This document shows, one piece after another, positions 1 to 5,668 of a stretch of 5,774 nucleotides of DNA (position 1 is the first letter of the stretch; each line of letters starts with the position of its first letter). The notes beneath the pieces are model-generated. The model was not told the DNA's origin, ran no database searches, and saw only the letters and a list, made by a program, of their open reading frames with translations. The translations under genes were made by a program, and so were the position numbers. The DNA is taken from positions 1-5,774 of the forward strand of contig JAFDFO010000157.1 in the NCBI GenBank assembly GCA_019309815.1, given 5' to 3'. The stretch is from Deltaproteobacteria bacterium (lineage in GTDB: Bacteria; Desulfobacterota; Desulfobacteria; Desulfobacterales; C00003060).

Positions 1-49
1 AGAAAACTCTGGCACATGACAGTATAGAATTCGTGAGGAGGGCGGTCTA

Positions 50-430
50 ATGAGCCCCCAGGCAGAGTCCATTGAACGTCGGGAAGACAAACGGTTTCAT
101 GCCCCAACAGGTGCTTTTGCCGTGCTTGGCCCTAACGGCACCAAAGTGGGCAGGGTCATAGATATCAGCCTGGGTGGGCTTGCATTTCGTCACGTTGACA
201 AAGAAGAGCCCCTGAACGAACTCAATGAAATAGACGTGTTCATGGTTGACGATGATTTTCATGTGAACAAGATACCGTTTGAAACCGTATCCGATTGCGA
301 AATCATGAATGGAGGCCCCCTTGCTTTGGTGACAACAAGACAAAGCGGTCTCCGATTTGGAGAGCTCACATCCAACCAGCGATCCCTGCTTGAGTATTTC
401 ATCCAGAATCACACGTTGGGTGAATTGTAA
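50..430 (+). CDS. PilZ-domain protein, probable cyclic-di-GMP receptor
   Basis: A 126-residue protein that is essentially one PilZ domain. PilZ domains bind cyclic di-GMP and pass the signal to motility, exopolysaccharide or other targets; this one has no attached output domain, so it would act as a soluble cytoplasmic adaptor. Both halves of the binding signature are visible: RxxxR at residues 11-15 (RREDKR region) and DxSxxG at 38-43 (DISLGG). The beta-barrel continues to about residue 105, and the C-terminus (LTSNQRSLLEYFIQNH, 107-121) is a predicted amphipathic helix. The start is set by GAGGAGGG at 35-42, seven bases before the ATG. No transmembrane segment or signal peptide is seen. The next gene converges from the far side of a gap of about 300 bases, so no operon partner is visible and the target is unknown. 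Family assignment is firm; ligand binding is inferred from the motifs. Confidence 0.9.
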   Translation: MSPQAESIERREDKRFHAPTGAFAVLGPNGTKVGRVIDISLGGLAFRHVDKEEPLNELNEIDVFMVDDDFHVNKIPFETVSDCEIMNGGPLALVTTRQSGLRFGELTSNQRSLLEYFIQNHTLGEL

Positions 431-739
431 GCAGGTGCAGGACGCGTCAAGTTCCCCCCGTGGTTTCTTGCCCACTACGCCGAACCCTTGGCAACCCTTC
501 AGAGGCGGACAAGCGCAGGAGATGCAGCATCATCCCGCAAGAAGCGGGAAGGGTAAACAACATGGCTATTTTTCTGGATATTACCCGCAGTGAATTCCAC
601 AAAATCGTTCAAAAATCTCGCGGAGAAAGGCTATTGTTGCTTTCCAGAACCTTTTGCAATGGGGATGTTTGTCCCGCGCTATTCCCGCTTCGGCGGAGCA
701 GTGAATCTTAAACGCATCACGAAATGGGACTCAATACTG
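431..739. other. Intergenic stretch with hairpins, no convincing intact gene
   Basis: This stretch lies between the PilZ stop and the 3' end of the convergent radical SAM gene. It contains a perfect 6-bp hairpin at 533-549, a short UUCG-capped hairpin at 685-696 (CCGC-TTCG-GCGG), a nested inverted repeat starting at 711, and a weak small reading frame from 562. An imperfect direct repeat (AACCCTT twice) lies around 484-500. I looked for conserved riboswitch cores (cobalamin, SAM, GEMM-type cyclic di-GMP, glycine) on both strands and recognised none. It could be a 3' untranslated region, a small RNA locus, or the remains of a decayed gene. Confidence 0.5.
533..549 (+). repeat. Perfect 6-bp hairpin upstream of a small reading frame
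   Basis: TCCCGC (533-538), loop AAGAA (539-543) and GCGGGA (544-549) form a perfect stem. No T-run follows, so it is not an intrinsic terminator on the plus strand. Its 3' arm runs into a possible Shine-Dalgarno (GGGAAGGG, 546-553) before the ATG at 562, so the stem would sequester part of that site if the frame is translated. The dyad is seen; its function is inferred. Confidence 0.45.
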
Positions 740-745
740 CTATGA
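562..745 (+). pseudogene. Possible small gene broken by a +1 frameshift, unknown product
   Basis: An ATG at 562 follows a plausible Shine-Dalgarno (GAAGGG, 548-553) and opens MAIFLDITRSEFHK, but that frame degrades into serine- and arginine-rich sequence and stops at 711. The +1 frame, entered around the AAAA at 601-604, reads far more like protein (SFKNLAEKGYCCFPEPF, then MFVPRYSRFGGAVNLKR) and stops at TGA 743-745. Joining the two gives about 60 residues with adjacent cysteines. An alternative is an intact 51-residue frame from GTG 590, but no ribosome binding site precedes that GTG. The stop codon overlaps the stop of the convergent radical SAM gene. I recognise no family. It may be a decayed gene, a sequencing indel, or chance; coding status is doubtful. 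Confidence 0.22.
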
Positions 746-757
746 GTCTAATGCGTT
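711..757. repeat. Nested inverted repeat over converging stop codons, possible terminator
   Basis: Two perfect dyads are nested. The outer is AACGCAT (711-717) with ATGCGTT (751-757); the inner is GACTCA (728-733) with TGAGTC (743-748) around a 9-base loop. The left side has a 10-base bulge between the stems and the right side has 2 bases. The structure sits on the TAG of the radical SAM gene (740-742, minus strand) and on the TGA of the small plus-strand frame (743-745). No clear T-run follows on either strand, so efficient rho-independent termination is doubtful; it may stabilise a 3' end or act as a weak terminator. Confidence 0.4.
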
Positions 758-2512
758 GGCCCTTATTCGACCAAAAACCGGGGAGAGCTCACCAGTCACC
801 CACTGAACAGTGGAGGTAAGGGTCCTGGATTGACTTGCACGGCCATGCTCCAATGCCTGGGCCGATGCGTTTTTCTCATAGAATGAACTTGGCTCATAAG
901 TCCATCCGCTTGCCAGCCGTTTTTCTTCCCTTTTCAGAGCGTAGTAAATGTAACTTCCTGACAGGGCAGCGAACATCCTTGTCTTCCAGCCAAATTCCCG
1001 GTAGAGTCTTTGAAGAAGCGCATCCATTTTTCCCGCAATACGTTCATTGCCCTTGTACCATTTCTTCATGGCCCAGACGGTGCCCGCATAGGTGGTGCGC
1101 AACCGTTTCGCCTCCCGGGCCACACGACTCCGGATACGCTTATCAGGGTGGTTTTTGTATCTTTGCCAGCCGTTTAATCCTGTCCTGACCAATCGGGCGA
1201 GGCTGGGACCATTGACTTCGAAATCACGGCGAAAGGCATTAAGAAGGAATTGTTCTTCCTGGCCATCGTGAATGTGCTGATGCCGGTAATTGAAGCGATA
1301 TTGTCCATGGGCATCTGCTGCGGGGAATTCTGATTCGGAAAGAAGCGTTCCGTTTGTTCGGTGGTGCTCATGCAGTCCAGTACCGGGAAGCGGGGTGTAA
1401 AGCATGAATTGGTGAAAATCCGCGTCGTGGCTGATCGCGTGGTCTATGATTTGATTAATGTTTTCGGGAGTGTGGTTTTCCAAACCGATAATAGAGGACC
1501 CCAGGACACGAATGCCATGCGACTGAAAAGAGCGCACAAATGATCGCGTGTCCACATCCTGAAGCTTCTTATACTGGCTGTCTTCTCCTTCCAGGCCGGT
1601 CCAAACCCAGGAAATCCCCAGGCGCACCAATTGGTCAATAGTATAGGATTTCAGGACCCGGGCTGAACTGAAAACATACAGCGCCCAGCTTTTTTGGTGT
1701 TTTTCCATCAGTGCAAGCAACCGAAGGGCTCTTTTTCGTTGCAGGAGAAAATTCTCGTCCATGACAAAAAAAGATCGGACTTTGAGTTTCTCTTCAAGCC
1801 CACACATCACGTTAAAGAGCTCATCACCCGTTTCATAGAAGTTGATGAACTTACCTTTTCCTCCGAACATGGCGGAGGTGGAACAAAAATTACAGCCCAC
1901 GGGACAGCCCACCGAAGGGATAAGCGTGGCGGCAGTATCACCAGTCTCTTCCCGCGGGGAGATACCCATGATCCGGGTGCCAAACCCCGAAATAACGGCC
2001 GGATGCCTGACCGGGGCCTTTTCGTTTTGCCCCAGATACCGCTGGAACCATTGGACGCCGTCTCCTTTAACGATGTGGTCTGCGTCAATGATTTCGTGGA
2101 GATCCTTCTTGCTGGCGATATGTCCGCCGACAACAACTGTTGCGCTCGGGAGGTATTGTCTCACGAGGTCACACATCTTCTTGACTTTTCCAACATTCGG
2201 GATAATTGAGCTGATGCCCACAATGTCGTAGGAGTTATGCTGGATTTCCTGGATAAAACGGTCAAGAGAAGGAAAGTCCAAGAGGGTGCAGGGGGCGTCA
2301 ATGTTTGCCTGAAGCAGCATCAATCCCAAAGATCGATGAAACATTCTAAGGGAAAAGCCCCCTTGAGTTCGAGTGACCTGGTTGTGGTAAAGTTCCATGG
2401 GATTGATTTTGCGGCTCCCATAACTGTCGTCCTGGGCATACGGCCCAAAAACGCTGGACAACAATATCTTGGCCCTGGTTCCAAGCCCGTGAACAGGCTG
2501 CGCTTGACTCAT
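740..2512 (-). CDS. Cobalamin-binding radical SAM protein (B12-rSAM)
   Basis: A 590-residue cytoplasmic enzyme. Residues about 60-165 form a Rossmann-like B12-binding domain (YDIVGISSIIPNVG near 95-108, VVVGGH 126-131, DHIVKGDG 145-152). Residues about 195-400 form the radical SAM barrel with the cluster motif C203-x3-C207-x2-C210, then MDEN (251-254) and WTGLEGED (304-311). In this class cobalamin sits beside the [4Fe-4S]-SAM site, and many members methylate unactivated carbons or rearrange rings; the substrate here is unknown. The base-off histidine motif DxHxxG is not seen, as in many B12-rSAM proteins. Residues about 430-590 are a basic, helical tail without a recognised domain. I chose the ATG at 2512 because GGAGAG lies five bases upstream and the family-like sequence AKILLSSVFGPYAQDD follows soon after. 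A TTG at 2602 would add 30 residues but has only a weak, distant site. The cold shock gene lies upstream on the same strand behind a strong terminator, so this gene probably has its own promoter. Confidence 0.88.
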   Translation of the reverse strand: MSQAQPVHGLGTRAKILLSSVFGPYAQDDSYGSRKINPMELYHNQVTRTQGGFSLRMFHRSLGLMLLQANIDAPCTLLDFPSLDRFIQEIQHNSYDIVGISSIIPNVGKVKKMCDLVRQYLPSATVVVGGHIASKKDLHEIIDADHIVKGDGVQWFQRYLGQNEKAPVRHPAVISGFGTRIMGISPREETGDTAATLIPSVGCPVGCNFCSTSAMFGGKGKFINFYETGDELFNVMCGLEEKLKVRSFFVMDENFLLQRKRALRLLALMEKHQKSWALYVFSSARVLKSYTIDQLVRLGISWVWTGLEGEDSQYKKLQDVDTRSFVRSFQSHGIRVLGSSIIGLENHTPENINQIIDHAISHDADFHQFMLYTPLPGTGLHEHHRTNGTLLSESEFPAADAHGQYRFNYRHQHIHDGQEEQFLLNAFRRDFEVNGPSLARLVRTGLNGWQRYKNHPDKRIRSRVAREAKRLRTTYAGTVWAMKKWYKGNERIAGKMDALLQRLYREFGWKTRMFAALSGSYIYYALKREEKRLASGWTYEPSSFYEKNASAQALEHGRASQSRTLTSTVQWVTGELSPVFGRIRANALDS

Positions 2513-2765
2513 AAAGTCTCTCCAGTCTTCAAAATCCCCAAAAAGGTAATCAACCAGACGCCACTGCACAACGCTCTGGATGCGAATCGCGCGCATCTTC
2601 AAACATGAGACATACTTCTAAGACGTCGCGGTGACTATAGATTCGCACATAGCTCAAGGGGAACTTTTGGCAAACTCGGCAGTCTTTGTTGATAGGGTTC
2701 TATCAGTTGCAGCAATTGATGCAGACTAATACAATGGACAAAGTGCTGCCTAAAACAACTGTTTC
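2513..2765 (-). other. Upstream region of the B12-rSAM gene
   Basis: About 250 bases lie between the chosen radical SAM start and the cold shock terminator. The frame is open back to 2602, so the first 90 bases could be coding if the TTG is used. I looked for a sigma-70 promoter on the minus strand and found only weak candidates, for example TATAGT near 2634-2639 whose TTGAGC partner is only 12 bases away. No RNA gene or repeat is evident. Confidence 0.45.
2518..2523 (-). promoter_or_regulatory. Ribosome binding site that decides the B12-rSAM start
   Basis: Read on the minus strand, GGAGAG is followed by five bases (ACTTT) and then ATG. This is the best Shine-Dalgarno near the 5' end of the gene, and it supports initiation at 2512 over the upstream TTG at 2602 (only AGAAG, 12 bases away) or the ATG at 2596 (no site). 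Confidence 0.65.
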
Positions 2766-2805
2766 AAAAAAAGGGCATCTCACCGAAGCTCGACGAGATG
2801 CCCTT
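2766..2805 (-). terminator. Intrinsic terminator of the cold shock gene
   Basis: A perfect 11-bp stem, AAGGGCATCTC (2771-2781) with GAGATGCCCTT (2795-2805), surrounds a 13-base loop that can form a further 3-bp CGA/TCG pairing. On the minus strand the stem runs straight into seven T residues (complement of 2766-2772). It begins about 20 bases past the cold shock stop codon. The plus strand has no T-run after the stem, so it works in one direction only. It should largely insulate the downstream B12-rSAM gene. Confidence 0.93.
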
Positions 2806-2825
2806 GATGTCATAATAGTGGTGGT

Positions 2826-3026
2826 CTACAGCCTAACTACGTTCGTGGCCGAGGGGCCTTTGGCACCCTGCTCCACGTCAAAAGTCACCTGGTCACCTTC
2901 AGCAAGTGTCTTGAATCCGGATCCGCTGATCCCTGTATGGTGCACAAATACGTCTTCACCATCTTCCTGCTGAATGAAACCAAATCCCTTGCGGTCGTTA
3001 AACCACTTTACCGTTCCTTCTGCCAT
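2826..3026 (-). CDS. CspA-family cold shock protein
   Basis: A 66-residue single cold shock domain, the normal length for the family. It binds single-stranded RNA and DNA and acts as an RNA chaperone or antiterminator in the cytoplasm. RNP1 is KGFGFI (13-18) and RNP2 is VFVHH (26-30); W8, F15, F17, F27 and H29 are the expected nucleic-acid-stacking residues, and the family opening GTVKWFN is present. The start is fixed by AAAGGAGGA, about seven bases before the ATG. The gene has its own promoter about 190 bases upstream and its own terminator, so it is monocistronic. The long untranslated leader is typical of cold-shock-regulated messages, but paralogues expressed at normal temperature also exist and the sequence alone does not tell which this is. 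I withhold a symbol because csp paralogues cannot be separated here. Confidence 0.97.
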   Translation of the reverse strand: MAEGTVKWFNDRKGFGFIQQEDGEDVFVHHTGISGSGFKTLAEGDQVTFDVEQGAKGPSATNVVRL

Positions 3027-3214
3027 AACGACTGTCCTCCTTTCCCCATTGTTTCGTACTGCTAGTCAGGTATTGCTTTGGAAGACGCTACTAAACCGCA
3101 TCGCTAAGGCGAAAGATCGATTCTTGAGCGGATTCTAAAACAGACATCCTAATTCGCGTACTCGATCCATTTTCCTGACACAAAAGACCATGGCAAGATG
3201 ATGTTGGACCGTAA
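3027..3214 (-). other. Long 5' leader of the cold shock mRNA
   Basis: From the predicted transcription start near 3214 to the ATG at 3026 there are about 188 untranslated nucleotides. I see only short hairpins (for example CGC-CTTA-GCG near 3103-3112) and no good match to the E. coli cold box. In known cspA-type genes a leader of this kind changes fold with temperature and controls translation and stability; that role is inferred here from position and length. Confidence 0.45.
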
Positions 3215-3220
3215 TGCGTT

Positions 3221-3249
3221 AGATTAAGGTCAGGATCCCTGTATGTCAA
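3221..3249 (-). promoter_or_regulatory. Sigma-70-type promoter of the cold shock gene
   Basis: On the minus strand a perfect -35 box TTGACA (complement of 3244-3249) and a -10 box TAATCT (complement of 3221-3226) are separated by exactly 17 bases. Transcription would start near 3214 and run toward the cold shock gene. The perfect -35 and ideal spacing fit a highly expressed gene. Confidence 0.72.
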
Positions 3250-3360
3250 GCTAAAACTAATAGTTGCTCGTACTGCACTCGCGCCATGTATCAGCATAGA
3301 TCAGACCTGATCCCTCCCGCGCGCTCACCCCGTTCGGTTTGCCCGGCTCATTATTTCAAT

Positions 3361-3389
3361 TTGACCCCCTTCACAGTAGCGGTTATCTT
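3361..3389 (+). promoter_or_regulatory. Sigma-70-type promoter of the rSAM-MFS operon
   Basis: TTGACC (3361-3366), 17 bases, then TATCTT (3384-3389). Transcription would start near 3396, giving a leader of about 34 bases before the ATG at 3430. It lies back to back with the cold shock promoter, about 110 bases away. The -35 matches 5 of 6 consensus bases and the -10 matches 4 of 6. I see no clear operator dyad beside it. Confidence 0.55.
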
Positions 3390-3415
3390 TGTCTGTAGAT
3401 CACATTTGTGTATCC

Positions 3416-3424
3416 AAAGGAGGA
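3416..3424 (+). promoter_or_regulatory. Strong ribosome binding site deciding the rSAM start
   Basis: AAAGGAGGA, a near-perfect match to the anti-Shine-Dalgarno, ends five bases before the ATG at 3430. It excludes the upstream in-frame ATG at 3286, which lacks such a site and would place the N-terminus upstream of the promoter. Confidence 0.85.
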
Positions 3425-3429
3425 ATGAC

Positions 3430-4347
3430 ATGAAGCTCACCGGCCTTCACTTGCTCATGACGTACAAGTGCACTCTGGAATGCGATCACTGCTTTGTTTG
3501 GGGCAGTCCCTGGCAAAGCGGTACAATGACTCTTGAAAACATCCGGGAGATCTTCAGGCAGGGCAAAGACCTTGGCACGGTCAAGTCGATCTACTTTGAA
3601 GGTGGCGAACCGTTTCTCCATTACGCTGTCTTACTGAAAGGGGTTCAAGAGGCTGCAAAAATGGGGTTTAAGGTTGGCATTGTATCGAACGGGTATTGGG
3701 CCACAGACGAAAGCGATGCTTTGGAATGTCTGAAGCCGTTTGCAGGGCTGATCCAGGATCTCTCAGTAAGCAGTGACTTGTATCACTACAGTGAAAAACT
3801 GAGCAAACAGGCACAAAATGCCTCCGCCGCCGCCAAGAAGCTGGGCATCCCGACCTGGGTCTTCACGATTGCCCAGCCGGAAGAGATAAATGCCGCCTCA
3901 GCTGGCGGGAAGTTACCTGCGGGCGAATACGACATACGCTATCGCGGCCGGGCTGCGGAAAAGCTTGTAGAACGGGCAACACTCCGTCCCTGGGACCAGT
4001 TCACGGAATGCTCTTCTGAAGACCTGCGCGAGCCCGGCAGGGTGCACGTTGATTCGTTCGGGAACCTTCATATCTGCCAGGGAATCTCTATAGGCAACCT
4101 ATTTCGCACGCCCCTAAAGCAAATCTGCGAGACGTTCGATCCTGATGCACATCCCATAACCGGCCCGCTTCTGGCAGGTGGCCCGGTCGAACTTATACGC
4201 CGCTACGGATTGCCTCATAAGGAGGCATACGCTGACGAGTGTCATATGTGCTATGAAGCCCGCCGGGCTTTACGCAGTCGGTTTCCGGAGATCCTGGGAC
4301 CCGATCAGATGTACGGAGAACTCCAAGAGGTGGAAAAAGTCGCTTAA
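3430..4347 (+). CDS. Radical SAM protein with SPASM-like C-terminal cysteines
   Basis: A 305-residue radical SAM enzyme, probably cytoplasmic. The cluster motif C14-x3-C18-x2-C21 begins just after the first strand, as in MoaA/PqqE-type proteins. The GGEP motif that contacts SAM is at 58-61 (YFEGGEPF), and SNGYW (86-90) lies in the next strand region. The C-terminal part carries C194, C216 (DSFGNLHICQG, a SPASM-like strand followed by IGNLFRTPL) and C271-x2-C274 (CHMC), enough to hold an auxiliary Fe-S cluster. SPASM/twitch proteins often modify ribosomal peptides, but this short form and its substrate are not known to me. The MFS gene follows after two bases, so the two are probably co-translated and act on the same compound. 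I found no small precursor-peptide gene beside it; the cold shock gene is divergent and unlikely to be related. Radical SAM membership is certain, the auxiliary cluster likely, the reaction unknown. Confidence 0.92.
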   Translation: MKLTGLHLLMTYKCTLECDHCFVWGSPWQSGTMTLENIREIFRQGKDLGTVKSIYFEGGEPFLHYAVLLKGVQEAAKMGFKVGIVSNGYWATDESDALECLKPFAGLIQDLSVSSDLYHYSEKLSKQAQNASAAAKKLGIPTWVFTIAQPEEINAASAGGKLPAGEYDIRYRGRAAEKLVERATLRPWDQFTECSSEDLREPGRVHVDSFGNLHICQGISIGNLFRTPLKQICETFDPDAHPITGPLLAGGPVELIRRYGLPHKEAYADECHMCYEARRALRSRFPEILGPDQMYGELQEVEKVA

Positions 4348-4349
4348 GA

Positions 4350-5567
4350 ATGTCTCGTCACCGAAAAGTCTCAGGTTTTCTCGGCCTCCAAAGAAGTACG
4401 GTGGGCATGCTCTGCATGGTGATTCTTGTGGGCATGGGGGAGAGAATGGCCGAGAGGTTCTTGCCCATTTACTTGATGGCACTCGGCGGCGGGGTTCTAT
4501 CGATAGGGTTCCTCAGCGGCCTGGATAATCTCCTGTCAGCACTCTATTCCTTCCCCGGAGGCTACCTCTCCGACCGCCTTGGCACCAAGCGCGCTTTGCT
4601 TCTTTTCAACATCGTCGCCATGTGCGGCTTCTTGATCGTCATATTGATCCCTGCATGGCAGGCTGTTTTGGTGGGAGCAGTCTTTTTCCTGTCATGGACA
4701 GCAATATCCCTGCCGGCAACGATGAGCCTGGTCGCCAAGGTGCTGCCCATGCACAAGCGAACCATGGGAGTATCAATGCACTCCCTTGTACGCCGGATCC
4801 CCATGGCGCTTGGACCCATAATAGGAGGACTGTGCATTGGCATCTGGGGAGAACGTGATGGGGTCCGCCTCGCTTTTGTAGCAGCCTTCATTATGTCCGG
4901 TGTGGCGGCTGTGCTGCAGCAGGTGCTTATCGAGGAGGATCCCCCTGAGGCAACAGGGGGTGAGCCGTCTTTTGTGCCGGAAAAGAATCCGTTGCGGCTC
5001 TTACAAAAAATGAATCCCTCGCTGAAACGATTGCTCGTCTCCGATATATTAGTCAGATTTTGCGAGCAAATCCCGTACGCCTTTGTGGTCGTCTGGTGCA
5101 TGAAAACGATCACTGCGCCTGTCACTGCTTTTCAATTTGGCCTCTTGACGAGCATTGAAATGGCGACCGCAGTACTCGTTTACCTTCCAGTGGCTTATTT
5201 CGCAGACAAGAGCACAAAGAAACCTTTTGTAGTCGTCACGTTCGTTTTCTTTACACTTTTTCCTCTGGTGCTTTTCTTCTGTCATTCCTTCAGATGGCTT
5301 GTTCTTGCATTCATCCTGCGTGGGCTTAAGGAGTTTGGCGAACCAACGCGAAAAGCACTTATCATGGATCTCGCCCCGGAAGGGCAAGAGGCGGCCATGT
5401 TCGGACTGTATTACCTCCTGCGTGATGTGGTTGTCTCGGTGGCAGCTTTCGGTGGGGCCTTCCTGTGGCTGATAGAACCAGCCACGAACTTCCTGACTGC
5501 ATTCTCATGCGGCGTGGCAGGCACAATCGGTTTTGCACTATGGGGGACAATGCCTGAGGAGGAATGA
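4350..5567 (+). CDS. Major facilitator superfamily (MFS) transporter
   Basis: A 405-residue inner-membrane protein of typical MFS length with about 12 hydrophobic segments in two halves. The hallmark loop 2-3 motif is GYLSDRLGTKR (71-81), with a degenerate copy AYFADKSTKKP (282-292) in the second half. A charged cytoplasmic linker (about 194-228, EEDPPEATGGEP then KNPLRLLQKM) separates the halves. MFS proteins move small solutes by proton-coupled antiport, symport or uniport; the sequence resembles general efflux-type members but the substrate cannot be read off. The ATG lies two bases after the radical SAM stop and has no strong Shine-Dalgarno of its own (GAGG is about 20 bases upstream), which suggests translational coupling. 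With the enzyme in front of it, export of the enzyme's product is the simplest guess; uptake of its substrate is the alternative. The gene ends about 15 bases before a large stem-loop. Confidence 0.93.
   Translation: MSRHRKVSGFLGLQRSTVGMLCMVILVGMGERMAERFLPIYLMALGGGVLSIGFLSGLDNLLSALYSFPGGYLSDRLGTKRALLLFNIVAMCGFLIVILIPAWQAVLVGAVFFLSWTAISLPATMSLVAKVLPMHKRTMGVSMHSLVRRIPMALGPIIGGLCIGIWGERDGVRLAFVAAFIMSGVAAVLQQVLIEEDPPEATGGEPSFVPEKNPLRLLQKMNPSLKRLLVSDILVRFCEQIPYAFVVVWCMKTITAPVTAFQFGLLTSIEMATAVLVYLPVAYFADKSTKKPFVVVTFVFFTLFPLVLFFCHSFRWLVLAFILRGLKEFGEPTRKALIMDLAPEGQEAAMFGLYYLLRDVVVSVAAFGGAFLWLIEPATNFLTAFSCGVAGTIGFALWGTMPEEE
4941..4960. repeat. Perfect 7-bp inverted repeat inside the MFS gene
   Basis: CCCCCTG (4941-4947), a six-base loop, then CAGGGGG (4954-4960). 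It falls exactly in the codons for the cytoplasmic linker between the two transporter halves (DPPEATGGE). A stem of this strength in mRNA could slow ribosomes between the halves, but it may also be a chance result of Pro and Gly codons. Confidence 0.5.
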
Positions 5568-5569
5568 CC

Positions 5570-5631
5570 AAAAAAACAGGCCAGGTTCCAACCTCTGAGA
5601 CAGTTGTCAGACGTTGAAACCTAGCCCTTTT
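5570..5631 (-). terminator. Terminator between convergent genes, strongest on the minus strand
   Basis: The arms at 5578-5592 and 5613-5627 form a 15-bp uninterrupted stem in minus-strand RNA, counting three G-U pairs; one base later come seven U residues (complement of 5570-5576). The 20-base loop can form an inner CTGA/TCAG stem. In plus-strand RNA two of the wobble pairs become C-A mismatches, the third (outermost) is also lost, and only UUUU follows (5628-5631). So it should end the minus-strand gene well and the rSAM-MFS operon less efficiently. Confidence 0.8.
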
Positions 5632-5668
5632 GGCTGCGCTTTGCGGAATTCCGTTTAGAATGCTACTC

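Noticed and set aside
11..30. Promoter-like bases (TGGCAC and TAGAAT) before the PilZ gene
   Set aside because: The GG is not followed by GC at sigma-54 spacing, and a TAGAAT -10 would start transcription on top of the Shine-Dalgarno with no matching -35.
47..475. Long minus-strand open frame over the PilZ gene
   Set aside because: It is antisense to a clear PilZ domain, has no recognisable domain and no good ribosome binding site.
431..560. Known riboswitch upstream of the small frame
   Set aside because: No conserved core of the cobalamin, SAM, glycine or GEMM classes could be matched on either strand.
685..696. UUCG-loop hairpin as a terminator
   Set aside because: The stem is only four base pairs and no T-run follows on either strand.
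1694..2231. Two plus-strand open frames antisense to the B12-rSAM gene
   Set aside because: They lie opposite the cluster-binding and B12-binding regions, whose conserved motifs fix the minus strand as coding; their translations look like no protein family.
2686..2973. Plus-strand open frame over the cold shock gene and its terminator
   Set aside because: It runs through the terminator stem and antisense to the cold shock domain.
3091..3297. Minus-strand open frame upstream of the cold shock gene
   Set aside because: It covers the cold shock promoter and leader and has no domain or ribosome binding site.
3286..3429. N-terminal extension of the radical SAM protein from an upstream ATG
   Set aside because: It would add 48 residues with no family character and no ribosome binding site, and the promoter and strong Shine-Dalgarno lie inside this stretch. 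The start at 3430 fits the motif spacing of the family.
4562..5125. 187-codon minus-strand open frame over the MFS gene
   Set aside because: It is antisense to well-supported transmembrane segments and the MFS signature loop, and the translation is low in structure.
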